Positions 50,031 through 59,353 of a stretch of DNA of 64,000 nt are shown in pieces (position 1 is the first letter of the stretch; every line of letters begins with the position of its first letter). The stretch is from Oscillospiraceae bacterium (GTDB taxonomy: Bacteria; Bacillota; Clostridia; Oscillospirales; Ruminococcaceae). Made by a program: the position numbers and the translations under genes. The notes under the pieces were generated by a model, which did no database searches, was not told the origin of the DNA, and worked only from the letters and a program-made list of their open reading frames with translations. The DNA lies in NCBI GenBank assembly GCA_017427265.1, contig JAFRTG010000028.1, forward strand, positions 1 to 64,000. The letters are read 5' to 3'.

Positions 50031-51611
50031 ATGAGCAAAGCAGTCTCACAGGAAGAACAGGTTCCGGCAATCCGGCTGCAGCATATTACCAAACGGTTCG
50101 GCAGTGTCGTCGCAAATGATGATGTCAGCCTTTCCGTTGCGCACGGGCAGATTCTCTCTGTCCTTGGCGAAAACGGCAGCGGCAAGACAACGCTGATGAA
50201 TATGATCGCCGGCATTTATTTCCCCGATCACGGGCAGATTTTTGTGGACGGCAAAGAGGTGCTGATCCGTTCGCCGAAGGATGCGTTCCGATACGGCATC
50301 GGCATGATTCATCAGCATTTCAAGCTGGTGGATGTGTTCTCCGCAACGGAAAATATCGTGCTCGGTCTTGATGAAGCAGAGCGGTTCAGCCTGAAGCGCT
50401 CCGCCGGCCGCGTGCGTGAGATCACCGCGCAGTATGGCTTTGAGCTGGATCCGGACAAGAAAATCTATGAGATGTCCGTTTCGGAAAAGCAGACCGTCGA
50501 GATCATCAAGGTGCTCTACCGCGGTGCGGATATCCTGATTCTCGATGAGCCGACCGCCGTGCTGACCCCGCAGGAAACGCAGAAGCTGTTTGCGGTGCTC
50601 CGCAGAATGCGCGACAGCGGCAAGGCCATTATCATCATCACGCACAAGCTGAACGAGGTGCTCTCGCTCTCGGACAGAGTGGCGGTGCTCTGCAAGGGAA
50701 AGTATATCGGTACGGTCAATACGGCGGAGACAAGCGAAAGCGAGCTCACCGAAATGATGGTCGGCAAAAAGGTCGATCTCAACATTGAACGCTCTGAGCC
50801 GAAGGATTCTGTTGACCGTCTGACCGTCGAGGGCATCAGCTGCAAAAACCGCGAGGGTACGGAGCTGCTGCATGATATCAGCTTTACAGCGCGCTCCGGC
50901 GAAATCCTCGGTATTGCGGGCATTGCGGGCAGCGGCCAGCGCGAGCTGCTCGAAGCGATTGCCGGCTTGCAGCATGTGGACGGCAAAATCCTTTATCTCA
51001 ACCCGAAAACCGGGCAGACGGACAATCTGCGGGACAAGACCCCGATGCAGATCCGTGAGCTCGGCGTGCGGCTCTCCTTTGTGCCGGAGGACCGTCTCGG
51101 CATGGGTCTGGTCGGCAATATGGACATTGTCGATAACATCATGCTCCGCAGCTATAAAAAGGGAAAATCGGTCTTTCTGGAGCGGAAAAAGCCGCGCTCA
51201 CTGGCAGAGAAGATCATCAAGGAGCTGGAGGTCGTAACGCCGAGCGCGAATACGCCGGTGCGGCGGCTTTCCGGGGGCAATGTGCAGAAGGTGCTCGTCG
51301 GACGCGAAATCGCAGCATCTCCGACGGTTCTGATGGCAGCCTATCCCGTCCGCGGACTGGATATCAACGCTTCCTTTACGATTTATAACCTGCTCAATCA
51401 GCAGAAGGAGAACGGCGTCGCGGTCATTTTCGTCGGCGAGGATCTGGATGTGCTGCTGGCGCTGTGTGACCGGATTATGGTCATCAGCTCCGGCCGGATT
51501 TCCGGAACGGTCGATGCAAGAACGGCAACAAAAGAGGAGATCGGCCTGCTCATGACGAAGAATGCGGCAGCGCCGGAACCGGAGGGAGGTGCGGCAGATG
51601 GAAACGCATAA
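50031..51611 (+). CDS. nupO: Nucleoside ABC importer ATPase (two domains)
   Basis: 526 residues. First domain: P-loop GENGSGKTT, LILDEPTAVLTPQE. Second domain is the degenerate half usual for this family: GIAGIAGSGQRELLEA, LSGGNVQKVLVGREI and VLMAAYPVRGLD in place of a canonical Walker B. Energises nucleoside uptake. Stop lies just past the start of the first permease. Confidence 0.92.
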   Translation: MSKAVSQEEQVPAIRLQHITKRFGSVVANDDVSLSVAHGQILSVLGENGSGKTTLMNMIAGIYFPDHGQIFVDGKEVLIRSPKDAFRYGIGMIHQHFKLVDVFSATENIVLGLDEAERFSLKRSAGRVREITAQYGFELDPDKKIYEMSVSEKQTVEIIKVLYRGADILILDEPTAVLTPQETQKLFAVLRRMRDSGKAIIIITHKLNEVLSLSDRVAVLCKGKYIGTVNTAETSESELTEMMVGKKVDLNIERSEPKDSVDRLTVEGISCKNREGTELLHDISFTARSGEILGIAGIAGSGQRELLEAIAGLQHVDGKILYLNPKTGQTDNLRDKTPMQIRELGVRLSFVPEDRLGMGLVGNMDIVDNIMLRSYKKGKSVFLERKKPRSLAEKIIKELEVVTPSANTPVRRLSGGNVQKVLVGREIAASPTVLMAAYPVRGLDINASFTIYNLLNQQKENGVAVIFVGEDLDVLLALCDRIMVISSGRISGTVDARTATKEEIGLLMTKNAAAPEPEGGAADGNA

Positions 51612-52698
51612 GCCAAAGGAGCCGCTGTTCCGCATTGCCAAACGGGACAGCATTGTCTGGTGGAAGGCATGGGGCATCCGTGCAGCGGCGATTCTGGCCG
51701 CACTGGTGTTCAGCGGGCTTGTCGCATTTTTGCTGACAAAGGAGAATCCGCTGAAAATCTATGCGACGATGCTGGACGGCGCATTCGGGACACAGCGCCG
51801 CATCTGGGGTCTGCTGCAGAATCTGGCAATGCTGCTTTGTGTCTCGGTCGCAGTGACGCCGGCGTTCAAGATGCGCTTCTGGAACATCGGCGCCGAGGGG
51901 CAGGTGCTGGTCGGCGGACTGGCCTCTGCCGCGTGCATGATTCTGCTCGGCGATCAGCTGCCGAATGCCGTGCTGCTGCTCGTGATCGCTGCAGTGAGCA
52001 TTCTGGCGGGCGCACTCTGGGCGGTGATTCCGGCCTTTTTCCGGGCGCACTGGCAGACGAACGAAACGCTCTTCACTTTGATGATGAACTATATTGCGAT
52101 TCAGCTGGTTGCGTTTTTCGTCTATAAATGGTCGGTGCCGAAGGGCTCCGGACAGGTCGGCGTCATCAACCGCGCAACCCATGCGGGATGGCTCCCGGCA
52201 ATCGGAAAATACGACTATCTGCTGAATATTCTGATTGTTGCAGTCATTACGGCATTCATGTATATCTATCTGAAATACAGCAAGCACGGCTATGAAATTG
52301 CCGTTGTCGGCGAGAGCGAGAACACCGCGCGGTATATCGGCATTCCGGTGAAAAAGGTCATCATCCGGACGATGCTGATTTCCGGCGCGCTCTGCGGCAT
52401 TGCCGGCATGCTGCTGGTATCCGGCACGGATCACACAATCTCCCGCGATACAGCGGCCGGGCGCGGCTTTACTGCCATCATGGTCTCATGGCTTGCAAAG
52501 TTCAATCCGGTGTTCATGGTGCTGACGTCGTTCCTGATTGTCTTTCTGCAAAAGGGCGCAACGGAGATTTCCACGGCCTTTGCGCTGAATGAATCCTTCT
52601 CGGAGATTATCACGGGCATCATCATTTTCTTTATCATCGGCTGCGAATTCTTCATTCAGTATACGGTCAGATTCCGGGAAAAGGAGGCGGCAAAATGA
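51598..52698 (+). CDS. nupP: Nucleoside ABC importer permease
   Basis: 366 residues. ATG 51598 with GGAGGT upstream overlaps the ATPase end. About ten membrane segments. Branched-chain-type permease segment MRFWNIGAEGQVLVGGLASAA and the later GYEIAVVGESENTARYIGI (EAA-like loop), plus a basic N terminus on the inside. Confidence 0.9.
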   Translation: METHKPKEPLFRIAKRDSIVWWKAWGIRAAAILAALVFSGLVAFLLTKENPLKIYATMLDGAFGTQRRIWGLLQNLAMLLCVSVAVTPAFKMRFWNIGAEGQVLVGGLASAACMILLGDQLPNAVLLLVIAAVSILAGALWAVIPAFFRAHWQTNETLFTLMMNYIAIQLVAFFVYKWSVPKGSGQVGVINRATHAGWLPAIGKYDYLLNILIVAVITAFMYIYLKYSKHGYEIAVVGESENTARYIGIPVKKVIIRTMLISGALCGIAGMLLVSGTDHTISRDTAAGRGFTAIMVSWLAKFNPVFMVLTSFLIVFLQKGATEISTAFALNESFSEIITGIIIFFIIGCEFFIQYTVRFREKEAAK

Positions 52699-53675
52699 TG
52701 TGGGCAGGTTTTTTGCAGCGCGCGATCATGCAGGGCATTCCGCTGCTGTTCGGTTCGACCGGTGAGATCATCACCGAAAAATCCGGCAATCTGAACCTCG
52801 GCATTCCGGGCATTATGTATGTCGGCGGCATCAGCGGTGTCATCGGCGCATTTCTCTACGAGCAGAATGCAGCCGCGATGAATCCGTTTCTGGCTGTGCT
52901 GATTCCGCTGCTTTGCTCGGTGACCGGTTCGCTGCTGATGGGGCTGCTTTACAGCTTCCTGACGGTTACGCTGCGGGCGAATCAGAACGTCACGGGTCTG
53001 GCGCTGACGACCTTCGGCGTCGGCTTCGGCAATTTCTTCGGCGGCTCGCTGGTCAAGCTGACCGGCAGCGACATCCCGTCAATCAACCTCACCGCAACGA
53101 GCAATTATTTCCGCACCTCGCTGCCGTTTGCCGGAAAGCTCGGCTGGTTCGGACAGGTGTTCCTGTCGCACAGCTTTCTTGCGTATACGGCGGTCATCAT
53201 TGCGGTTGTGACGGCGGTCATCCTTTCCCGCACGCGCGTCGGTCTGCATCTGCGGGCTGTCGGCGAAAATCCCGCAACGGCGGATGCAGCCGGCATCAAT
53301 GTCGGAAAATACAAGTATCTTGCAACATGCATCGGCAGCGTAATCGCCGGACTCGGCGGCCTGTATTACGTGATGGACTATGCAAACGGCGTCTGGTCGA
53401 ACGACGGCTTCGGCGACCGCGGCTGGCTTGCGATTGCGCTGGTCATTTTCGCAGTCTGGCGGCCGAATATCAGTATTTTCGGCTCGATTCTGTTCGGCGG
53501 ACTTTATATCGTGCACAACTACATCCCCGGTCTGGATGTCAGCGGACAGGAGCTGTTCAAGATGCTCCCGTATGCCGTGACGATCCTGTTCCTTGTGTTT
53601 ATCAGTATGCGCCGCAAGCGCGAGGCGCAGCCGCCGGCCCATCTCGGACTGCCGTATTTCCGCGAGGAGCGCTGA
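52695..53675 (+). CDS. nupQ: Nucleoside ABC importer permease
   Basis: 326 residues. Overlaps the preceding permease by 4 bp. Multiple membrane helices, motif LTEKSGNLNLGIPGIMYVGGISGV-like start (EKSGNLNLGIPGIM) and the EAA-like RVGLHLRAVGENPATADAAGINVGKYKY. Second channel subunit of the importer. Confidence 0.9.
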   Translation: MMWAGFLQRAIMQGIPLLFGSTGEIITEKSGNLNLGIPGIMYVGGISGVIGAFLYEQNAAAMNPFLAVLIPLLCSVTGSLLMGLLYSFLTVTLRANQNVTGLALTTFGVGFGNFFGGSLVKLTGSDIPSINLTATSNYFRTSLPFAGKLGWFGQVFLSHSFLAYTAVIIAVVTAVILSRTRVGLHLRAVGENPATADAAGINVGKYKYLATCIGSVIAGLGGLYYVMDYANGVWSNDGFGDRGWLAIALVIFAVWRPNISIFGSILFGGLYIVHNYIPGLDVSGQELFKMLPYAVTILFLVFISMRRKREAQPPAHLGLPYFREER

Positions 53676-53690
53676 CAAGAGGAGAGACTT

Positions 53691-54038
53691 ATGAGAAAAC
53701 TGTTCTGGACACTGACTGCCTTGTTCGGCGGCTTTTCGCTGTTCCGTCTGGTGCTGGGGCTGCTGACGCTGCGTTTTTCGCTTCCGCTGACGGGACAGAA
53801 TCAACTGCTGATTACCGCGGCAGCTTCGGCGCTGTTTGCGCTGATCGCACTGCTCGCCGCCGGCAGCCGGAATCATCGGCGGCAGCAGCTTGCTGAATAT
53901 GCAAAGCAGGCCTGTGCGCCGGACTCCGACCGCAGACGGCTGAAACGGCAGCTGACCGCAGAGATTGTTGTTCTGATTCTGCTCAATCTGCTGTTTGCCG
54001 CCGCTGCACTGTACCTTCCGGTGCTCCGGCACGGCTGA
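53691..54038 (+). CDS. Small membrane protein with two helices
   Basis: 115 residues: membrane segments at about 1-30 and 45-65, a basic cytoplasmic loop NHRRQQLAEYAKQACAPDSDRRRLKRQ, and a final hydrophobic helix (about 88-108). GGAGAG precedes the ATG. No family recognised. It lies right after the importer and is probably the tail of that transcript. Confidence 0.6.
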   Translation: MRKLFWTLTALFGGFSLFRLVLGLLTLRFSLPLTGQNQLLITAAASALFALIALLAAGSRNHRRQQLAEYAKQACAPDSDRRRLKRQLTAEIVVLILLNLLFAAAALYLPVLRHG

Positions 54039-54109
54039 ATCACAGATCCGGATTCTGCGGAACCGGAAACAATCACCGCGGGGAAGCCCGCAGAGAGGAA
54101 ACCCATACC

Positions 54110-54985
54110 TTGGATACAACCAGACAAAAGGACTACCGGCTCGGCGTTTTGTTTATTCTGACTTCGGCGTTCTGCTTTGCGCTGATGAATCTGTTCATCC
54201 GTCTGACCGGCGATGTTCCCACACTGCAAAAATGCTTTTTCCGCAATTTGTTTGCATTGCTGATTGCAGCGGGCACATTGTTCCGGAGCAAGGCGCCGCT
54301 CAAAATCGGAAAAGGAAATTTCAAGTATCTGCTGGCACGTTCGGCAGCAGGTGCGCTCGGCATGGTCTGCCATTTTTATGCCGTCGATCACATGGCGCTC
54401 CCGGACGCATCCATTCTCAATAAGCTGTCGCCGTTTTTTGCGATCATCTTTTCGGTATTGCTGCTGAAGGAAAAGGCAGGGCTATACGAATGGATTTCCG
54501 TCGTGGTCGCATTTGCGGGTGCAGTATTCGTCGTCAAGCCGACATTCAGCTTTGCGGTGCTTCCGGCGGCCTCCGGCGTGCTGGGCGGACTCGGCGCCGG
54601 TCTTGCGTATACCTTCGTGCGGAAGCTCGGTATGCGCGGGGAAAACAGCATGATGATCGTGACGTTTTTCTCCGGCTTCACGACGCTGATGCTGACGCCC
54701 TATCTGCTGTTCCGGCATGTGCCGATGACCGGCAGGCAATGGCTGTTTCTGGTGCTGACCGGACTTGCCGCGGCAGGCGGACAGATCTTCATCACCAAGG
54801 CCTATGCCAAGGCGCCTGCAAAGGAAATCTCGGTCTACGATTTTTCCATTGTCATTTTTGCAGCCGTATTCGGCATGATGTTCCTCGGACAGAAGCCGGA
54901 CTGGCTCAGCGTCATCGGCTATGTCATCATCGTCGGAACGGCCGTCTGGAAATGGCGCTGCATGATGCGGCAGAATCACGCATAA
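54110..54985 (+). CDS. EamA/DMT-family transporter
   Basis: 291 residues, two EamA repeats: about ten membrane helices, with DYRLGVLFILTSAFCFALMNL at the start and the repeat beginning near LGGLGAGLAYTFVRKLG. Family members export metabolites. The substrate is unknown. TTG start at 54110 with AGAGAGG about 11 bases upstream. Confidence 0.85.
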   Translation: MDTTRQKDYRLGVLFILTSAFCFALMNLFIRLTGDVPTLQKCFFRNLFALLIAAGTLFRSKAPLKIGKGNFKYLLARSAAGALGMVCHFYAVDHMALPDASILNKLSPFFAIIFSVLLLKEKAGLYEWISVVVAFAGAVFVVKPTFSFAVLPAASGVLGGLGAGLAYTFVRKLGMRGENSMMIVTFFSGFTTLMLTPYLLFRHVPMTGRQWLFLVLTGLAAAGGQIFITKAYAKAPAKEISVYDFSIVIFAAVFGMMFLGQKPDWLSVIGYVIIVGTAVWKWRCMMRQNHA

Positions 54986-54989
54986 ACAG

Positions 54990-55028
54990 AATCCCCGCGG
55001 CAGAAAAACGCTCTGCTGCGGGGATTTT
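54990..55028. terminator. Bidirectional terminator between the EamA gene and the DinB-like gene
   Basis: AATCCCCGC (54990-54998) / GCGGGGATT (55018-55026) with inner GCAGA/TCTGC, T-run on the right (TTTTTT) and A-run equivalent for the minus strand. Confidence 0.85.
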
Positions 55029-55029
55029 T

Positions 55030-55689
55030 TCAGGATTTCTGAATCCGTTCTTTGATTCTGAGGCCGGCTTCAATATGCATGATCCAGTGCCGCGAAAACG
55101 GCATCCGGATGAGCCCGCGGATATCTTTTTCACACCAGTAGTCAATCAGCCATGCGGCGGATTCCTGTTCGCTGACAACATGCAGTGCGCGCAGGGCTTC
55201 CTTTTTTTCGTCCGGGATTTTGCGGCGCAGATCGTCAAAGGAAAGCGATTGCAGCAGCTGCTCGGTGCTCTCCCTGACTTCGGCAATATAGTCATACAGA
55301 GCAGGGAGATTCAGCTGCCCGGAGAACGCTGCAATTTCCGCGCCCTGCAGCTCATTGCCCGTGGTGATAACCGGTGCGCCGATCCGCCCGCGGTAACCGC
55401 TGCGGAAGAAGATCTGTGCATCGCCTTTTATCAGCGTGTGTGCGACGATATCCTCAATGCGGAAGATATGCCAGAGCGAATAGGCGATCGTCTTGCTGTG
55501 ACAGCCGTTTGCATTCGGAAAAGGCATTGCGCTGAAATCTTCCCTTTGCAGCTCGCCCCGGAATGACAAGATCGTTTCATTCAGCTGGCTGCGCAGCGCA
55601 AAAAGCGTCTGCAGTCCGGCAGGATAGGTCTCCCGCTTCATGATCTGCTGCTGCATGGTTTTGTTCAGCTCTGACCATTCCCTGTTCAT
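55030..55689 (-). CDS. DinB-like protein
   Basis: 219 residues from ATG 55689, with CAGGAGA about 7 bases upstream. Four-helix bundle with His74 (LWHIFRIED) and a C-terminal RHWIMHIEAGLRI. Possibly a DinB-superfamily metal-dependent protein. The assignment is weaker than for the gene at 362. Runs after the ABC-F gene in the same minus-strand unit. Confidence 0.6.
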   Translation of the reverse strand: MNREWSELNKTMQQQIMKRETYPAGLQTLFALRSQLNETILSFRGELQREDFSAMPFPNANGCHSKTIAYSLWHIFRIEDIVAHTLIKGDAQIFFRSGYRGRIGAPVITTGNELQGAEIAAFSGQLNLPALYDYIAEVRESTEQLLQSLSFDDLRRKIPDEKKEALRALHVVSEQESAAWLIDYWCEKDIRGLIRMPFSRHWIMHIEAGLRIKERIQKS

Positions 55690-55703
55690 ATCTGTTCTCC
55701 TGT

Positions 55704-57257
55704 TCAGATGATCTTCGTTGACCACTCCTCAATATTCCAGACGGTGTCCGCAATATCCATATAGAATTCCGGCTCATGGCTGACGATGAGCACGGTGCCT
55801 TTATAGTCCCGGAGCGCCTGTTTGAGTGCATCCTTGGCGTCGGTATCGAGGTGATTGGTCGGCTCGTCGAGCACCAGCAGATTGACCTCCCGCAGCATGA
55901 TTCTGCAAAGGCGGACCTTGGCGTTCTCGCCGCCGGATAAAACACGCATCTGCGAGGAAATATGCTCGGTTGTCAGGCCGCACTGTGCAAGCGCGCCGCG
56001 CACCTCTGCATTTGTCATTGCGGGAAATTCATTCCAGATGACCTCCAGCGGCGTCTGCGCGGTGCTTTCCTCCTCCTGCTCGAAATAGCCGGGAATGACA
56101 AAATGGTCATGCTCGACCGTGCCGGAGACCGGCGGAATCAGCTTCAGCAGGGTTTTCAGCAGCGTGGACTTGCCGATGCCGTTGACGCCGCGAATTGCAA
56201 TTTTCTTGCCCTGCTCGACCTGCACGGAGACCGGTTTGGTCAGCGGTTCGTCATAGCCGAGGACAAGATCCTTGCATTCAATGACGATCCGGCCGGGCGT
56301 TCTGGCCTTCCGGAACACAAAGACCGGCTTCGGCTTTTCGCGCATCAGCGTGATTTTGTCCATCTTGTCGAGCTTTTTCTGGCGGGATTTGGCCATGTTC
56401 GTCGTTGCGACGCGCGCCTTGTTCCGCGCAATAAAATCCTCAAGCTCAGCAATTTCCTTCTGCTGCTTTTCGTAGGCCTGCTCGGTCTGGCGTTTTTTCA
56501 GCTCGTACATGCGCATGAAATTGTCATAGTCGCCGGTATAGCGCGACATGACGGCGTTTTCCACATGGTAGACCACATTGATGACGCTGTTCAGGAACGG
56601 AATATCATGCGAAACGAGAATAAACGCATTTTCGTAGTTTTTCAGGAATTCGGTCAGCCATGCGATATGGTTCTCGTCGAGGAAGTTCGTCGGCTCGTCG
56701 AGAATCAGGATCATCGGGTTTTCGAGCAGCACCTTGGCGAGCAGAACCTTCGCGCGCTGTCCGCCGGAAAGCTCCGAGACATCGCGGTCAAGGCCGATCT
56801 CGTTCAGGCCGAGACCGTTGGCGTATTCCGAGATTTTGGCGTCGATCGTGTAGTAGCCGCTGTAGTCGAGAATGCTCTGGATTTCGCCGACCTCGTCCAT
56901 CAGCTCCGCCATTTCCTCCTCGGAGCAGTCGGACATCTTGTCGTAGAGGCCGATCATTTCGGCTTCCAGCTCCGCGAGATGCAGGAAGGCATCCCGCAGC
57001 ACATCGCGGATGGTTTTGCCCTTTTCCAGCGTGCTGTACTGGTCGAGATAGCCGGTTGTGATGTGCCGGCACCATTCGACCTTGCCCTCATCGGGCATCA
57101 GCTTGCCGGTGATGATGTTGAGAAAGGTCGATTTGCCTTCTCCGTTTGCGCCGACAAGTCCCACATGCTCGCCGCGCAGCAGCCGGAAGGAGGCGTCGTT
57201 CAGAATCTGTCTTGCACCGAAGCCGTGCGTGACATGCTCTACATTCAGAATACTCAT
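55704..57257 (-). CDS. ABC-F family ATPase (YkpA/YbiT-like)
   Basis: 517 residues. Two ATP-binding domains without membrane segments: P-loop 1 GANGEGKSTFLN, signature LSGGQRAKVLLAKVLLENPMILILDEPTNFLD, then a long linker, P-loop 2 GVNGIGKSTLLK and signature LSGGENAKVRLCRIML with DEPTNHLD. ABC-F proteins bind the ribosome. Most are housekeeping translation factors; some protect from antibiotics. Nothing here shows which. Confidence 0.92.
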   Translation of the reverse strand: MSILNVEHVTHGFGARQILNDASFRLLRGEHVGLVGANGEGKSTFLNIITGKLMPDEGKVEWCRHITTGYLDQYSTLEKGKTIRDVLRDAFLHLAELEAEMIGLYDKMSDCSEEEMAELMDEVGEIQSILDYSGYYTIDAKISEYANGLGLNEIGLDRDVSELSGGQRAKVLLAKVLLENPMILILDEPTNFLDENHIAWLTEFLKNYENAFILVSHDIPFLNSVINVVYHVENAVMSRYTGDYDNFMRMYELKKRQTEQAYEKQQKEIAELEDFIARNKARVATTNMAKSRQKKLDKMDKITLMREKPKPVFVFRKARTPGRIVIECKDLVLGYDEPLTKPVSVQVEQGKKIAIRGVNGIGKSTLLKTLLKLIPPVSGTVEHDHFVIPGYFEQEEESTAQTPLEVIWNEFPAMTNAEVRGALAQCGLTTEHISSQMRVLSGGENAKVRLCRIMLREVNLLVLDEPTNHLDTDAKDALKQALRDYKGTVLIVSHEPEFYMDIADTVWNIEEWSTKII

Positions 57258-57288
57258 AGCTCATTCTCCGTTTTTCATATTTCTCCTT

Positions 57289-57317
57289 ATTATACCATAC
57301 CGGATGTGAAATTGCAA
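57289..57317 (-). promoter_or_regulatory. Promoter of the ABC-F/DinB-like unit
   Basis: Minus strand: TTGCAA (57312-57317), 17 bp, TATAAT (57289-57294), with TGG before the -10. Confidence 0.8.
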
Positions 57318-57383
57318 GCGGATGCCGTGCGGGGGAGAACCGCTGCCGCTGGATGCATTCTGCTGCGTTTTTTCAAAATACGG

Positions 57384-57412
57384 TTGACAACACAGATTGG
57401 ATATGTTATACT
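57384..57412 (+). promoter_or_regulatory. Promoter of the dockerin esterase
   Basis: TTGACA (57384-57389), 17 bp, TATACT (57407-57412), with TGT before the -10. Confidence 0.75.
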
Positions 57413-57519
57413 AGAAACCGTCGGAAGCAAAAGATTCACTTGTTTATTTTGCTAAAAACGTGATCAAATCGCTTCTTGTTTGGGGATTTTATATGATTTT
57501 ATTTCAGGGGAGATGTCAA

Positions 57520-58644
57520 ATGAAAAAGAAAATCCTTTCCGCACTGGCAGCGGTGCTGACCGTCTGCACCGTGACGGCTGCGCCGGCGAACATGACCGTT
57601 CCTGCTGCAGCCGCAGAACAGAGCCTTTCCGGCGACCTTGACGGCAACGGCAAGCTGGAGAAAAACGATGTGACCGCGCTCACGGACTACCTGCTCTGCA
57701 AAAGCAGTCAGGCGGAACGGGCGGATCTGGACGGCAACAGCGTTCTGAATGCCGCCGATCTTTCCCGGCTGAAGGCCGCTGTGCTCAATCCCAAGCCGAT
57801 TGAACAGCAGCACACCGATCCGAAAACGTATATGGAGCAGGTGCGCAGCAGCTATACGCACAGCATCCCGGAGAGTGCGCAGCATGCACAGGGCGGTGAG
57901 CTCTCGCATATCACCTATTTTTCCAAGAAGGCCAACAAGCAGAAGGGCGCAAATGTCTGGCTCCCGCCCGGATATTCGGAGTCGGAATCGTATCCGGTTT
58001 TCTATGTCAATCACGGCATTCAGAACAATGAATATTCGATGCTGCAGGGCTTCAATATCCTTGAAAGCGCAAATGCACTGATCGCAAGCGGCGAGGCCGT
58101 TCCCATGATTATCGTCTTTACCTATATGTATACGAACCCGAACAAGGACAGCTGCGACGGCATCAATGCAAGCGAAGTGCCGTTCTATGATGCGTTCCTT
58201 GATGACCTGACCGACAGCCTCATGCCCTATATCGAGGAGCATTATTCCTGCAAGACCGGACGCGAAAATACGGCAATCGGCGGCTTTTCGATGGGCGGCA
58301 GAGAGTCGCTGTACATCGGCATCATGCGGCCGGATCTGTTCGGCTATATCGCAGCAAGCTCTCCGGCACCGGGCGTTGTCCCTGCACATGATAACTTCAT
58401 GGATCATGTCGGCAGCATCAGTGAAAGCGAGTTCCGGATGTCAGAGCCGTATCTCCCGTATCTGCTGATGATTGCAGGCGGAACCGCTGACGGCATGGTG
58501 CAGGATTTCCCGGAGCAGTATCACAAGCTGTTCGAGCGGAACAATACCGACCATATCTGGATTTCCGTGCCGAACGGCGGTCATGACGGCGGCGTCGGCG
58601 GTCCGCTGTTCTATCACTTTATTCGCGCATTGTTCAAAGCATAA
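57520..58644 (+). CDS. Secreted dockerin-containing esterase (CE1/feruloyl-esterase-like)
   Basis: 374 residues from ATG 57520, with GGGGAGA upstream. Signal peptide, then a complete N-terminal dockerin (about 37-87) with two calcium loops (DLDGNGKLEKND and DLDGNSVLNAAD). The alpha/beta hydrolase domain has nucleophile Ser257 in GGFSMGG, an oxyanion region VFYVNHGIQNNE, and the catalytic histidine in NGGHDGGVGG. CE1 enzymes remove ferulic or acetyl groups from plant xylan. The dockerin implies docking to a scaffold cohesin, not encoded here. Confidence 0.93.
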   Translation: MKKKILSALAAVLTVCTVTAAPANMTVPAAAAEQSLSGDLDGNGKLEKNDVTALTDYLLCKSSQAERADLDGNSVLNAADLSRLKAAVLNPKPIEQQHTDPKTYMEQVRSSYTHSIPESAQHAQGGELSHITYFSKKANKQKGANVWLPPGYSESESYPVFYVNHGIQNNEYSMLQGFNILESANALIASGEAVPMIIVFTYMYTNPNKDSCDGINASEVPFYDAFLDDLTDSLMPYIEEHYSCKTGRENTAIGGFSMGGRESLYIGIMRPDLFGYIAASSPAPGVVPAHDNFMDHVGSISESEFRMSEPYLPYLLMIAGGTADGMVQDFPEQYHKLFERNNTDHIWISVPNGGHDGGVGGPLFYHFIRALFKA

Positions 58645-58652
58645 ACCGTTCA

Positions 58653-58684
58653 GAGCCGGTATCTTCCGCGGATACCGGCTCTCT
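58653..58684 (+). terminator. Terminator of the dockerin esterase
   Basis: AGAGCCGGTATC / GATACCGGCTCT stem with TTCCGCG loop, followed by CTGTTTGT. Confidence 0.8.
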
Positions 58685-58695
58685 GTTTGTAGAAA

Positions 58696-58778
58696 AAGGT
58701 ATCGCTGCGCGATGATTTTTGATGAGGGCTTTGCCCTCAAACTCCCACCGGGGACGTATCCCCGGACCCCATTTTGTA
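58696..58778. repeat. Compound inverted-repeat element (MITE-like)
   Basis: Two hairpins in a row: GAGGGC-TTT-GCCCTC (58724-58738) and CCGGGG-ACGTAT-CCCCGG (58748-58765), in a CTCCCACC/GACCCC context. This resembles short palindromic intergenic repeats common in Ruminococcaceae. Only one copy is in the window, so repeat status is inferred from memory. Confidence 0.45.
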
Positions 58779-59029
58779 TAACAGATAGCAGTCATTCACA
58801 TTTCATCAAAGCGGATGAGCTTGTGAATCGCTATTACGGGAACATGCTCGATAAAGAAAGTGAGAAAGTGAATCATGAGTAACATAATCGTAAGTAACAA
58901 ATTGCCGTGGCATATTCGTGGTACAGAGAATCACCTTTTCAGGTGTTTAGTCACCACATCAGGTGATAAATCAATATATTTCGGCAAATAAAAATCACGT
59001 ACCTGCAAAACAGATACGTGACTCTGAGA

Positions 59030-59115
59030 TGGTGGGAGAGGGTGGATTCGAACCACCGAAGTTAAAGAACAACAGATTTACAGTCTGCCCCCTTTGGCCA
59101 CTCGGGAACTCTCCC
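59030..59115 (-). tRNA. tRNA-Tyr (GTA)
   Basis: Minus strand, 86 bases, class II with long variable arm: acceptor GGGAGAG / CTCTCCC, anticodon GTA in CTGTAAA, CCA end encoded (59030-59032). Located next to tRNA-Thr, probably one transcript. Confidence 0.95.
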
Positions 59116-59131
59116 ATATGAAATTTTATGA

Positions 59132-59204
59132 AGCTGGTGGACGGACTCGAACCCCCGACCTGCTGATTACAAATCAGCTGCTCTACCAACTGAGCTACAC
59201 CAGC
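59132..59204 (-). tRNA. tRNA-Thr (TGT)
   Basis: Minus strand, 73 bases: acceptor GCTGGTG / CACCAGC, D arm AGCTCAGTTGGTAGAGC, anticodon TGT in TTTGTAA, T arm GGTTCGAGTCC. No CCA encoded. First gene of the tRNA pair. Confidence 0.95.
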
Positions 59205-59242
59205 ACTTGGTTGCGTTCGCGTGTCCCGCGGTCAGCTTGTTT

Positions 59243-59271
59243 ATTATAGCACAGGTAAAGGGGAAAGTCAA
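59243..59271 (-). promoter_or_regulatory. Promoter of tRNA-Thr/tRNA-Tyr
   Basis: Minus strand: TTGACT (59266-59271), 17 bp, TATAAT (59243-59248), with TGC before the -10. Confidence 0.8.
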
Positions 59272-59353
59272 GCATTTTTTTGAAAATTGGCAAAAACCGT
59301 CAGATTGCACAAATACGGTTCACAAGTGGAGAAGATTGCATCATTGCGGCGTG

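Larger units (their letters stand above)
58645..59029. other. Intergenic region with inverted-repeat element and gene remnants
   Basis: 385 bases. Contains the terminator (58653-58684), the inverted-repeat element (58696-58778), and an open frame 58712-58882 whose last part (KADELVNRYYGNMLDKESEK) looks like a protein end. It overlaps by 8 bases a 38-codon frame 58875-58991. No strong ribosome sites. Could be leftovers of a mobile element, but I cannot prove it. Confidence 0.4.

Noticed and set aside
58712-58882. A complete small gene of 56 codons.
   Set aside because: The first half lies inside the inverted-repeat element, with no ribosome site. It is kept only as a possible remnant.
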